From the NCBI RefSeq assembly GCF_910592395.1, contig NC_088321.1, positions 992,001 through 1,056,000 on the forward strand: DNA of 64,000 nt. Direction: 5' to 3'. Below are positions 23,001 to 33,600 of the stretch, piece by piece. Made by a program: the position numbers and the translations under genes. The first letter of the stretch is position 1. The number at the start of each line of letters is the position of its first letter. The notes under the pieces were generated by a model. The model saw nothing but the letters and a program-made list of their open reading frames with translations, searched no databases and was not told where the DNA came from. This stretch comes from Lineus longissimus. Lineage: Eukaryota; Nemertea; Pilidiophora; Heteronemertea; Lineidae.

Positions 23001-26000
23001 AGCGACTGGGTACACCAAGGGGACGAGGTCAGATTAGAGGAGGTCTACGGGGACGAGGTGGAGTTGCAATTACTAGAGGACGGGGACAAGGTTTGTATTT
23101 CTGACGTCTTTTGTACGTCTTTTGAAATGATGAGATTTTTTCGTTGTTCAAGTTTTGAGGGCATTTGAAGGTAATCTGACAGCAAATATGTGATGTGCAC
23201 ATGAATTTTAAGTGAACATCATCGTGAATTAGTAAATGAGATATAGTGTACTGGCACAGTCCTTAAAATGGGAAAAAATTGCATTTTCTTGAACGAGATA
23301 AGCGAGTACTAAATATTGTTGCCTTTATTATAATAAATTGTCGTTTTCTTGCAGGTTTCCGAGGAACTTTTGCCCCAAACCGTGGAGTGAGCAAGTAAGT
23401 ATAGTGTGGCTACAAATAGGACTCCCATGTCTTCTAGTTCCTTTGTTGAGGAAATATAAATCACGCACTTGCCTAATCAAAGGGCCTAACATGTATTAAA
23501 AGGAGTAATTTGTGGGTAGGGGCAGTGTTCTCCTCATTTGTCGGGCCGTCCCACCCTACCTTGGCAGCTTACCGCTCTACCTAGGAAGCAGCCACCCTAC
23601 CTTGCTCTACCACGAGAAAACCTTGGGGCCACCTAAATTGGTTCGGAGGTCATCGCAGGCATAGGGTTTTCAGTGAGTTAAAAATCGCCCTTTGGGGGGG
23701 TTTCTTCGAGGCCGACATCACGATACACGACCTGGTTGTTTCTGGTTCCTATTTGAGCTATTGCTTTCTCTCCCAGTTATGACAACCGGCATAAATACTG
23801 GGGCAACCGTGGATGGTCTGGGTAAGCTCTCGCTGATGTTGTTTTGTTCTGTTTCGTCTCTTTGAGTCGTCGAGTCAAATTTTATGGCAACTTAACAAAA
23901 ACAACAATAATTTACTGTTGACTTTGGAATAAGTGGCTGCCCCAAAAGGTAAAAAAACGTGTTTACTGTGGAATAGAACCTCTATTGAGGACACCCTCAT
24001 GACTCTTGCAGTCCTCAGTAGGAAGGTGTCCCGGTCAGAGGGATCAAATTAAAAGAAAACAATGAATTTGGTACCAAAACTGTTCTTGAAAGAGTGGGTG
24101 TCCTTGAATAGGGAGGTTTGACTCTGCTTCAGTTCAAGACCTGGCCCTTTTCTGATAGCCATTCCAGTAACTACCGGATGTTTCTTGACTTCTCATAGTC
24201 ATGGCTTTGCAGTATAAATTGGGGGCATGCCTTGATGATGTCTCTCGGACAACTAAATATGGAAAAGTAATGTCCTCTCGAATGGTTGTACGAGTATCAA
24301 AATATCTGAGGTATTCTGTTACTTTTTCTCCCAGTTATGACAATAGAGGGCGTGGTTCGTGGGGGAATCGCCAGCGATTCGGGTAAGCGCTTGAAGACGA
24401 TATTAGCATGGCTGTTCGTTGTGTCATTGTCGTGTGTACAGTTCTTCCATGACGACATTTGTCATCATTTCGATCCGATATTTACGACCTGTTTCAGGTG
24501 TGTCTGCCGTGCTAGCAGTGTTGTAAGCTTTAGTGGTTTGTCAATTGTTATACTGAGTCCAAGCAAAATATAACTTAAAGCTAGCCAGTTTCCTTTTCAA
24601 CATAATGATACTTTGATATATATTCTTAGGAATAGTCGTTCCTTCGATGAGAGGTCCGCCACCAGGGGTCGTCGTGGTGGATTCCGAGGTCGATTCAATG
24701 TTCGCGGGCGTGGCGAGTAAGACATTAGAATGATTCGAATGAAACTAATACAAGACTATTCTACTAATACTATCGGGCATCTCTGGTCCTGGCGGAATGC
24801 CTTCTGTTGACAAATTCATTGAAAGAGTCCTGTTTTAACTGCGCATGTGTTTACATATTTGGTATATGTTCCCAATTTATTTGATTTGGGCATCGACCCC
24901 CTCCCCTCCCCCACAGAAGGCTATTGAAATAAAGGCTATCAATCCCCCCCCTCCAAGGGGTCACCTTGACTCAAACTAACTTCTAAAGGCCATTTTAAAA
25001 TACTTCGTACATGCACCTCAATTCCACTCGCATGGAGCCCTTAAAAATAACACCCAAATTTCTAATGGCCCTTTCTTTAATCTAAAAGTAATGTCTCTAA
25101 TTACCCTAATTCTACTGGCTGTGAAATTTCATTTCTACTTTTAATTTTTAAGATAACTTGACAATGATTACTTTAATTTGTTTAATTTTAATTTTTTTCG
25201 ATTTTTCTTCCGTTGTGGATGCTGCCCGTTTACTGCCTGCAAATATTGATAATTGTTGTTGTGAAAATGTTTGCCTGCACCCACTGTTGATATTGTCTTT
25301 CGTTGGTAAAAAATTGCTCACATTGAAGAATTATATTGCCTCCTTAATCTAATAATCAAACATGGTCAATGAAATAATAGTTGGCCATTTACTTATGTCA
25401 CATCTCACAAGAAAAGAAAAAAGAATTTTGAAATCCAATGGTCTAAGAAGTTAGACCCAGGTCAGGTTTCCACTTCGGTCCGAGGTCAGGCTCAAGTGAG
25501 GGTTGTATAAGGTCATTTTATTGATACACTCTAGAGTGCCACTTTATATATAGAGTGCCACTTTGTAGAGTGTATTAATGAAAGAGACACACTTTGAAAG
25601 AAGGCTGTGTATTGTTTACTCTTGATACTCGGTAAATTTGGTGCTGGATTTCAGTAACGACACGATCTGACTGACGAACCCTGAAAAGATATTCATCTGT
25701 GACGGTTCTCAAGCGAACCGTGGCTCTTCAGATGAAAGACGCCACTATTGTAAGTCTCTGTAGAGACTATAAGAGTCACAGTCTCTGTAGAGACTATAAG
25801 AGTCAAGAGTCTCTGTAGAGACTATAAGAGTCAGAGTCTCTATAGAGACTTATAAGAGTCAGAGTCTCTATAGAGACTACAAGAGTCACAGTCTAAATCA
25901 ATGTGAGACAGATCTTGATCAGTGCTAATGAGAGACTCGCCATTATTCTCATGGTTGCTAACGTCACGCTCTGTTTTCAGACTGAGAGGAGCGCCACGAG

Positions 26001-26200
26001 GGCGGGGACGAGGTCAGCGGGGCGCCCAAGCACCACGCGGACGAGGATTCCAACGCGGCGGTCGGCGGGGCGGCCGAGGTGGACGCGGGGGACAGCAGAA
26101 GAACGCCGACCAGCTGAATAGTGAATTGGACGTTTACATGTCGCAGACAAGGGCTCATTTAGACGCGGAGTTGGACGCTTACATGGCCGAGGCTAATTAG
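20076..26200 (+). CDS. CHTOP: CHTOP, chromatin target of PRMT1 (8 exons)
   Basis: RNA-binding, arginine-rich nuclear protein linked to PRMT1 and TREX-dependent mRNA export. Exons 20076-20140, 22313-22472, 22853-23090, 23355-23394, 23777-23821, 24335-24382, 24630-24716 and 25981-26200 join in phase to 300 codons (human about 248). N-terminus [17 protein letters not shown] matches the family start. [18 protein letters not shown] follows at about residues 50-67. Residues 100-265 are RG/GRG-rich, the methylated region. The C-terminus holds the Friend-of-PRMT1 duplication: ELDVYMSQT, then [11 protein letters not shown] at about 275-298. Exons 5 and 6 (45 and 48 nt, phase 2-2) both begin YDNR and look like tandem duplicates, explaining part of the extra length. 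In mammals CHTOP autoregulates by intron retention; whether that holds here is not visible. It is divergent from MNS1. Confidence 0.93.
20891..20948. repeat. (atca)n microsatellite with inverted counterpart
   Basis: A run of 'atca' units at 20891-20911 is followed after about 20 bases by the inverse run 'gattgactgattgattga'. In CHTOP intron 1. Confidence 0.7.
21262..21536 (+). mobile_element. 'CTCTCTATTAAGGACA' element, copy 5 (internally duplicated)
   Basis: In CHTOP intron 1. It runs from acagtggaacctcccttag to agagaggttctactgtaat. The internal 'ggttgtttccactcaa...gacctctctaatcagg' block occurs twice, making this copy about 80-90 bp longer than others. Confidence 0.8.
22480..22735 (+). repeat. 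Dispersed repeat in CHTOP intron 2
   Basis: The left part matches 12459-12543 (an MNS1 intron). The right part ('ggtggagtcc', 'ccaccagatacaa', 'aacctcg') matches 9905-10010. This is probably the most complete of three copies. It takes up most of the 380-bp intron 2. Confidence 0.65.
23970..24125 (-). mobile_element. 'CTCTCTATTAAGGACA' element, copy 6 (degenerate)
   Basis: In CHTOP intron 5, between the two duplicated small exons. Begins agaacctctattgaggacac and ends gggtgtccttgaatag-like. Well decayed. Confidence 0.5.
25752..25897. repeat. ~28-bp minisatellite with internal dyad
   Basis: About five units of 'gtctctgtagagactataag' plus 'agtcac/agag' in CHTOP intron 7. Each unit contains the palindrome gtctctgtagagac. 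Confidence 0.85.
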
Positions 26201-28584
26201 GGGAACATCTGCTGTGAACTGCACAATTTTCGCCTCTTTATTGTTGCGATTGGCAAATCTTTCTGAAAAAGAAGTAATTTTCAAAATTTTTGTTTGGTGG
26301 ATTACGTAATTATTACTTCAGTTTTCAAATTAATGTAAAAACGTTTTTCACAATTTCGAAATTTCGCAAATCTGGGTCAGTCGCAAATCTGCAAAATAAG
26401 AAGCCGGCGAAAATTTTGTAGTTTTCACAGTATAAGGTTTGTCCCACACTAAGTTTTCGGCAGTATTTTTCAACAATGTAATTAATTTCACAGCCGAACG
26501 AGGCAGCTAACAAAATATTTTACACTGATACATCACAGACCATGGAACATTTAGATAGAGAGTTGAGCAAGTTGACAAGATTATTGAGTAGGCCACCAAT
26601 CAAGGCCAGTTTCATGGAATGATCTGAATGAACTTTTCTTGCACTGATCGGAATTTCAGATTTTTCATGTCGATGGCATCATGTGGATGTGAATAATGGT
26701 CCATTGTCTGAAAAATACTGCCGGAAAATTGTTGAGGGATAGCATTGCATCTTTGTGTTCGGAATTGCGGTCGTTTTCTCCCAGTCACACATTTGTTCTG
26801 CCCCTGATATGACAAAATAAGAGGAATTTTGGACATTGTTCAAATAGAATTACAAATTTCAAATTTTTGACGAACGACGAAGGCCTTTAATGTCTATTTG
26901 GGTTACAGTTACGGTCTCTTGCCAGCTCTTGCAGAAAGCTGTCCGGGGGGGGGGTTGCTACTAGACTGGGGGTCACAGTATTTTGGGTCTTCTTTTTAGC
27001 AGATGGGCCTATTGTCTGTAAAGATTACTCTTATTCTGACTATCGGAAGGTCGGTGGAGGTGGAAGTTATACCCTTAAATATCCCAGCCAAGTTGTCCTA
27101 GCCAATCAGCTTTGGTTTATTTTGATATCCAAACTTCATAAAAAAATGGCTGAATACTTACTTCATCTTGCCCGTTTAAACGTGGTCCTCATTGTAAACA
27201 CAACATACATCATCGTCATTCTCACTTGGCTGGGGTATTTTCGGTCGTCCCTGATATTAAAGGGGATTGTAGAAATGTTTTAACTACGTATTTATTTTAT
27301 CGTATGCTGCTAGATTAGTGGGGAATTTATTGTTCCCTGTCGTACTCCTCGGAAGACAGAAAAATATTTTACGATCGGTTAATTTTTTGATTTGAAGATG
27401 ATGCGTTTGAAATTTGCACACTTCAAATGGGAACTCTTGAACTGCAGTAGAACCTCTCTATTAAGGACATCCTCTGGACTGACAAGTGTAGCAGTTGTCC
27501 TTAATAGAGAGGTGTCCTGATTAGAGGGAGGCGGGAAGGGGAACCCTTGTCTTATAAAACTGACAAGCATTTCGGGGACATGTCTTAAACTTTTCTTTCC
27601 TCTATGTATGTAGATGGTGGGAATTTCTCAGCTATCCTAGTTTTCTTTGGCTCGGATGATCAGAAATAATTCTGAAATTTATGGTCTTATGCATGATAGG
27701 GGAGAATTCTTTTATGTACATGTACTTCATAAATCTCGATTGTTTCTGAAGTGAGACCGGTACTGATTTGTGTGAAGGTCCTGACTATTTCAAGGCAGAA
27801 AAAGGCAACTTTTACCTGTTCTGAGTAGAAGGGTTCACTTTGAAGGTCTTGTGACCAGCAGCTATATTGGTGCAAATTCAAGTCGCGTAACTTCGAATAC
27901 TGGTGTGACGTATCGCTGGTCATTACCTTTACTCCAATGAAGAATATCGCTTTGGCTTCAATGGTGATTTATGGTTCGATTAAATGCCAATTAAAAAGTT
28001 TCATCGCAAGGGAGACGTGTCCATTTTTTGCTATTTTGAGAAAAATGGCGTCAATATTTGGCATTAAACTAAAAAAAGCATTGGAAAACCGTTGACATAT
28101 TTGATTATAAATGTTTTGCTGTTCGCCCGAATGCTCTACAAATTGGATGACGGATGAGTTGTTCTGTGGGCAATGCCAAGGTATAGAGAATTCCAAAATG
28201 TTGGCCTTGATGCACATCTCATTTTGCGATGAAACTCTTCAGTTTCTTGTTTCATTTGTCTGTTATAGTCAAACTTGAGCTTTGTAAACCATGTTGTAAA
28301 TGAAAGGGGGGGGGGCTGTTAGATGTTTCAAGTCCTCTGGGTGTTCAAACTAAACTTCTTGTCCGTATTGAAATCCAGTACTTATATGTATAGCATGTTA
28401 TGAACCTTTGAATAAAACCATTTTGTACAACTTTACATCACTTTCATTGTAACTGTCCGGCTACTGTGAAGTCACTCAGGTGCTGTTGCGATTGTTTGAT
28501 GGTCTGAAGTGCGAGTGTATAACCCCTTCTGTGGTTGACCAGGAGGAATGCTTCATGGTCTGTTCATTTTGTCTGACAGATATG
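26201..28584. other. CHTOP 3' flank, no further gene seen
   Basis: AT-rich sequence without supported coding regions. It may be a long CHTOP 3' UTR: a canonical AATAAA lies at 28411-28416, and no other gene intervenes. A decayed CTCTCTATTAAGGACA element sits at 27444-27520. Confidence 0.4.
27444..27520 (-). mobile_element. 'CTCTCTATTAAGGACA' element fragment, copy 7
   Basis: 'gtagaacctctctattaagg' followed by 'gtccttaatagagaggtg' and 'cctgattagag'. Truncated on one side. Confidence 0.6.
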
Positions 28585-29164
28585 TTGTGACATCCTGCAT
28601 GGCAGGGAAGATGGTAGAAGTCTGTCTGTTTGGTTGGACAAGATAGGTTGGGACTCGATCTTCATGCCAGGCCAAAGACGCTCAACAGGTCCTTTTCTGC
28701 GACACCCTGTATAGCAGGGCAGGTTGCAACAGTCCATACAGTTGGTCAGAGACATGTTGTGACGATGTCTTTAGGTCCGTCCTCAAAGCTCTAAAGATCA
28801 TTTTCTGAGACATCCTGTATGACAGGGAAGATCACATCAGTCTTTCTGCTCAGACAGGTTAGGTTGTGACTCTGTCTTCATGACACACAACAGATCCTTC
28901 TGAGACATCCTGTATGGCAAGGATGGTTTGCAAAAGTCCATCACCTGGTCGGAGATATGTTGCTGTGACAATGTCTTCAGGTCTTCAAGGCTCTATGGAT
29001 CCTTTTCTGAGACATCCTGTATGGCAAGGAAGATTGCAAAATTCCATCACCTGGTCGGGGATGTGTTGCTGTGACAATGTCTTCAGGTCTTCAAGGCTCT
29101 ACGGCAAGGAAGATTGCAAAAGTCTGTCCATTCGGTCAGACAGGTGCAGTGGTGACGATGTCTT
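28585..29164. repeat. ~105-115-bp degenerate tandem array
   Basis: Five or so units each contain a 'gacatcctgtatggcagg'-like word (near 28587, 28702, 28808, 28903 and 29011), 'ttgtgacgatgtcttcagg' and 'ggtcagac'. A related short array lies at 41390-41640, so the unit is dispersed. Confidence 0.75.
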
Positions 29165-29910
29165 CCAGCTGGCAGAGGGAAAATTGCAAGTAATTTCAAA
29201 TTGATTAAACCTCAACAAAATTTTGTGTACAACTTCCTGTCAGTAACACAAATATATCCTGCAAATTTCAGCTCAAAATCCCAAGTCGTTCATGATATTT
29301 TGATGTATTTCCAAACAAGACCCTGAAGCCACTGTGGATATTCCACCAGCTGGCAGAGGGAAAATTACAAGTAATTTCAAATTGATTGAATCTCAACAAA
29401 ATTTTGTTTACAACTTCCTGACAGTGACACAAATATATCCTGCAAATTTCAGCTCAAAATCCCAAGTCTTTCATGATATTTTGATGTATTTCCAAACAAG
29501 ACCCTGAAGCCACTGTGGATATTCCACCAGCTGGCAGAGGGAAAATTACAAGTAACTTCAAATTGATTGAATCTCAACAAAATTTTGTGTACAACTTTCT
29601 GACAGTAACACAAATATATCCTGCAAATTTCAGCTCAAAATCATAAGTCGTTCATGATATTTTGATGTATTTCCAAACCTGAAGACCCTGAAGCCACTAT
29701 GGATATTCCAGCTGGCAGAGGGAAAATTACAAGTAATTTCAAATTGATTGAATCTCAACAGAATTTTGTGTTAAACTTCCTGACAATAAAACAAATATAT
29801 CCTGCAGATTTCAGCTCAAAATCCTAAGTCGTTCATGATATTTTGATGTATTTCCAAACCTGAGGACCCTGACGCCACTATGGATATTCCAGCTGGCAGA
29901 GGGAAAATTA
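29165..29910 (+). repeat. 181-bp satellite, first array (about four units)
   Basis: 'ccagctggcagagggaaaat' starts at 29165, 29346, 29527, 29708 and 29889, an exact 181-bp period. The array is broken off inside the fifth unit, after which unrelated sequence begins. Confidence 0.93.
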
Positions 29911-30589
29911 CACGGCATTCAAGACTTTCTCGAGACACCCTGTACCTTCTTGCCATCTCCGCATACAGAAGCCGATGGAGATGAGAGCAGTCCTAACCAG
30001 GCCTAATCGGACCAGAGGGGGTTGATTTTGAGAAAGGAAGGTATATCCATTTCATAACGCAGAAATTTGCAAAAATAAAATATTCCCACGGTCAGAGCCA
30101 AACGGGATGAGAGGGTTAATGAAAACCTTGTTCCTAGGAAAAAGTTTAAAATCTCTTGATACATTTCACCTACAATTTATATTTTTTGATCCTGGGTACC
30201 AGGTTGGAATATTTTTTTTGGGAATTTTCATCGTTCGCGAGAGTATTTTTAACTTTTATGGCGATATCAACCCCATCTAGGCTGGTGGTCTATACTATAC
30301 TGTCTCTCAAGAAATTCTGTATGGCGATATCAAAAAATCTCTTGCATCGCTGGTTTTCCCGCACAGATGAGATCCTACTCTGCGGAAAACTGGCATGTCC
30401 GCAGATAGAGGGGACACGAATTCGCCAAGGTGAAATGGTACACGATCAGCTTTAACGGCGATCACATTTCCCCAAACTAAACAAAAAGTGATTGCGACAC
30501 CATTCAACTGTGCCGTCACACCCTGGTTAACTGGTTACCAAACCATGTTCTTTACAAGCAGAAACCCGGGTCGCTCCCTGATTGGTCAA

Positions 30590-30693
30590 TGCCATGGTGG
30601 GAGGCCACGTGATGTGACGTCAGTCTGAGGCCATTCCTCTCGAGCTCGCCAAGGTGGTCGGAAGCAAAATCTCGATTTTCTTCTAAATTTCGC
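30590..30693 (+). promoter_or_regulatory. Candidate promoter: CCAAT box, E-box and CRE-like site
   Basis: Within about 100 bases upstream of the ATG at 30694 lie 'gattggtcaat' (inverted CCAAT), 'ccacgtgatg' (E-box) and 'gtgacgtcag' (CRE-like). The cluster followed by an ATG and a strong GTAAGT donor suggests a genuine transcription start. Inferred from motifs only. Confidence 0.4.
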
Positions 30694-33600
30694 ATGGAAT
30701 TACAGAAATTCTGGTAAGTTCAATTAAAGACATTCCATTTTGTTAGAGTAAAGTGCAGAGAGCGTCAATCTTGATTTCCCCTGACCAATTTATGGCAAAA
30801 TGTCCTCCAAACTGTTTCCCGCCATGAAGATGGGGGCCGGCCATTTTGTTTTCGTGGACTACACGCGTTGTCCAGAACTTCGTCGGTATTTTCCCTCCCC
30901 TCAATGGTCGAACTCAATGATAGCTTGTGTACCGAATGTATTTTGCAACATGCTGCACGCCTTTGGAGATTTTGTGCAAAAGGTGGGACGGAAAAGAAAT
31001 GTCAGTCTCACTGCTTCGCGGTGCCACAAGATATTAGGGAGTTTTCGCAAATCCCCGAAACGCCCACGCGAACGCCTACCCCATTGTTCGATCTCAAGAT
31101 CACGATGTCGAACAATGGGATAGGCGTTCGTGTTGGCGTTTCGGGAGATTTGCCAAAAATCCCTAATTTACCAACTTTGACCCGGTGTAAAAGAAATGCA
31201 AGTCCCTCCGGAATCTTAGTCCGGTCCTTTTGTTAAAGTGAATAGAGTCGCCGAGTTCCTTTGTTGACGATTAAGTAGCTAACCCTAACCAAACAATTAA
31301 CCACATTCGTTAGCTACAGCTATTGTATGGGGTCCTGCATTCCTAGGACGTCCATTCCTTTTACATTGGTCTCCACACCATCAAGATTATCAGTAATGTT
31401 GGTTTGACTCTGCCAGCTGGTTATTTACCACAACAAGAACATAACCCACAAGCTCGCACCCAGGTGGAAGATGAATTGAATAGAACACTGGTTGGTATGA
31501 TAGAATTATGCCATCGGCCTGTAAACGAGATCCATTGTTGATGTGGCCTCGCGAACAGTACATGCGGGCCATTAGTCCATAACAAGTGATGTACATTTCA
31601 TTTAGCTTCCACCTGAGGGCGAACTTGTGGGTAATTGTTGATTCCTATGCTCTGGTGATATGTTGGTTTGACTCTGCCAGCTGGTTATCTGATGCACCTT
31701 TAACACTTCTTTTGACTCTGCTGGTTATCTACTACCCTTACTATGCTTCCAACAGTGCCACTGGTTGTCGAGCTCGAGTCATTTTGACTCGACCAGTGGG
31801 TTATTTGCTAAAGTTGGTTTGAATCAGTTATGTTGGTTTGAATATGCAAGCTGGTTATCTACCATACTTACTTTCAAGTTGTTCATAATATTTCGAAGCA
31901 TTTAAAAAATGACCCTGAAGCCACTATGGATATTCCACCAGCTGGCAGAGGGAAAATTACAAGTAATTTCAAATTGATTGAATATCAACAAAATTTTGTG
32001 TACAACTTCCTGACAGTAACACAAATATATTCTGCAAAGTTCAGCTCAAAATCTCAAGTCGTTCATGATATTTTGATGTATTTCCAAACAAGACCCTGAA
32101 GCCACTGTGGATATTCCACCAGCTGGCAGAGGGAAAATTACAAGTAATTTCAAATTGATTGAATCTCAACAAAATTTTGTGTACAACTTCCTGACAATAA
32201 CACAAATGTATTCTGCAAATTTCAGCTCAAAATCTCAAGTCGTTCATGATATTTTGATGTATTTCCAAACAAGACCCTGAAGCCACTGTGGATATTCCAC
32301 CAGCTGGCAGAGGGAAAATTACAAGTGAATACATCAAAATATCATGAATGACTTGGGATGTTGAGCTGAAATTTGCAGGATATATTTGTGTTACTGTCAG
32401 GAAGTTGTACACAAAATTTTGTTGAGATTCAATCAATTTGAAATTACTTGTAATTTTCCCTCTGCCAGCTGGTGGAATATCCATAGTGACTTCAGGGTCT
32501 TGTTTGGAAATGCATCAAAATATCATGAACCACTTGAGATTTTGAGCTGAAATTTGCAGAATATATTAATGTTACTGTCAGGAAGTTGTACACAAAATTT
32601 TGTTGAGATTCAATCAATTTGAAATTACTTGTAATTTTCCCTCTGCCAGCTGGTGGAATATCCATGGTGACTTCAGGGTCTTGTTTGGAAATACATCAAA
32701 ATATCATGAACCACTTGAGATTTTGAGCTGAAATTTGCAGAATATATTAATGTTACTGTCAGGAAGTTGTACACAAAATTTTGTTGAGATTCAATCAATT
32801 TGAAATTACTTGTAATTTTCCCTCTGCCAGCTGGTGGAATATCCATGGTGACTTCAGGGTCTTGTTTGGAAATACATCAAAATATCATGAACGACTTGAG
32901 ATTTTGAGCTGAAATTTGCAGAATACATTTGTGTTATTGTCAGGAAGTTGTACACAAAATTTTGTTGAGATTCAATCAATTTGAAATTACTTGTAATTTT
33001 CCCTCTGCCAGCTGGTGGAATATCCATAGTGACTTCAGGGTCTTGTTTGGAAATACATCAAAATATCATGAACGACTTGAGATTTTGAGCTGAAATTTGC
33101 AGAATATATTAATGTTACTGTCAGGAAGTTGTACACAAAATTTTGTTGAGATTCAATCAATTTGAAATTCACTTGTAATTTTCCCTCTGCCAGCTGGTGG
33201 AATATCCATAGTGGCTTCAGGGTCTTGTTTGGAAATACATCAAAATATCATGAACGACTTGGGATTTTGAGCTGAAATTTGCAAGATATATTTGTGTTAC
33301 TGTCAGGAAGTTGTACACAAAATTTTGTTGAAAGTTTATCAATTTGAAGTTACTTGTAATTTTCCCTCTGCCAGCTGGAATATCCATAGTGGCTTGAGGG
33401 TCTTCAGGTTTGGAAATGCAATGGGCCGATCAAAATTCCAGGTGACATAGAAAGCCAAAATAAATTTTGTATTCTGCCGACTTGGTGTGCTGCAAGGTCG
33501 GAATGTTAAGAAGGATGGAAGAAATATATTAGCCATCGGATCCACCCTGACCCTCCCGTGATACAAATAAAATCTCTGTTCTGTTGCAGGATGAGTTGGT

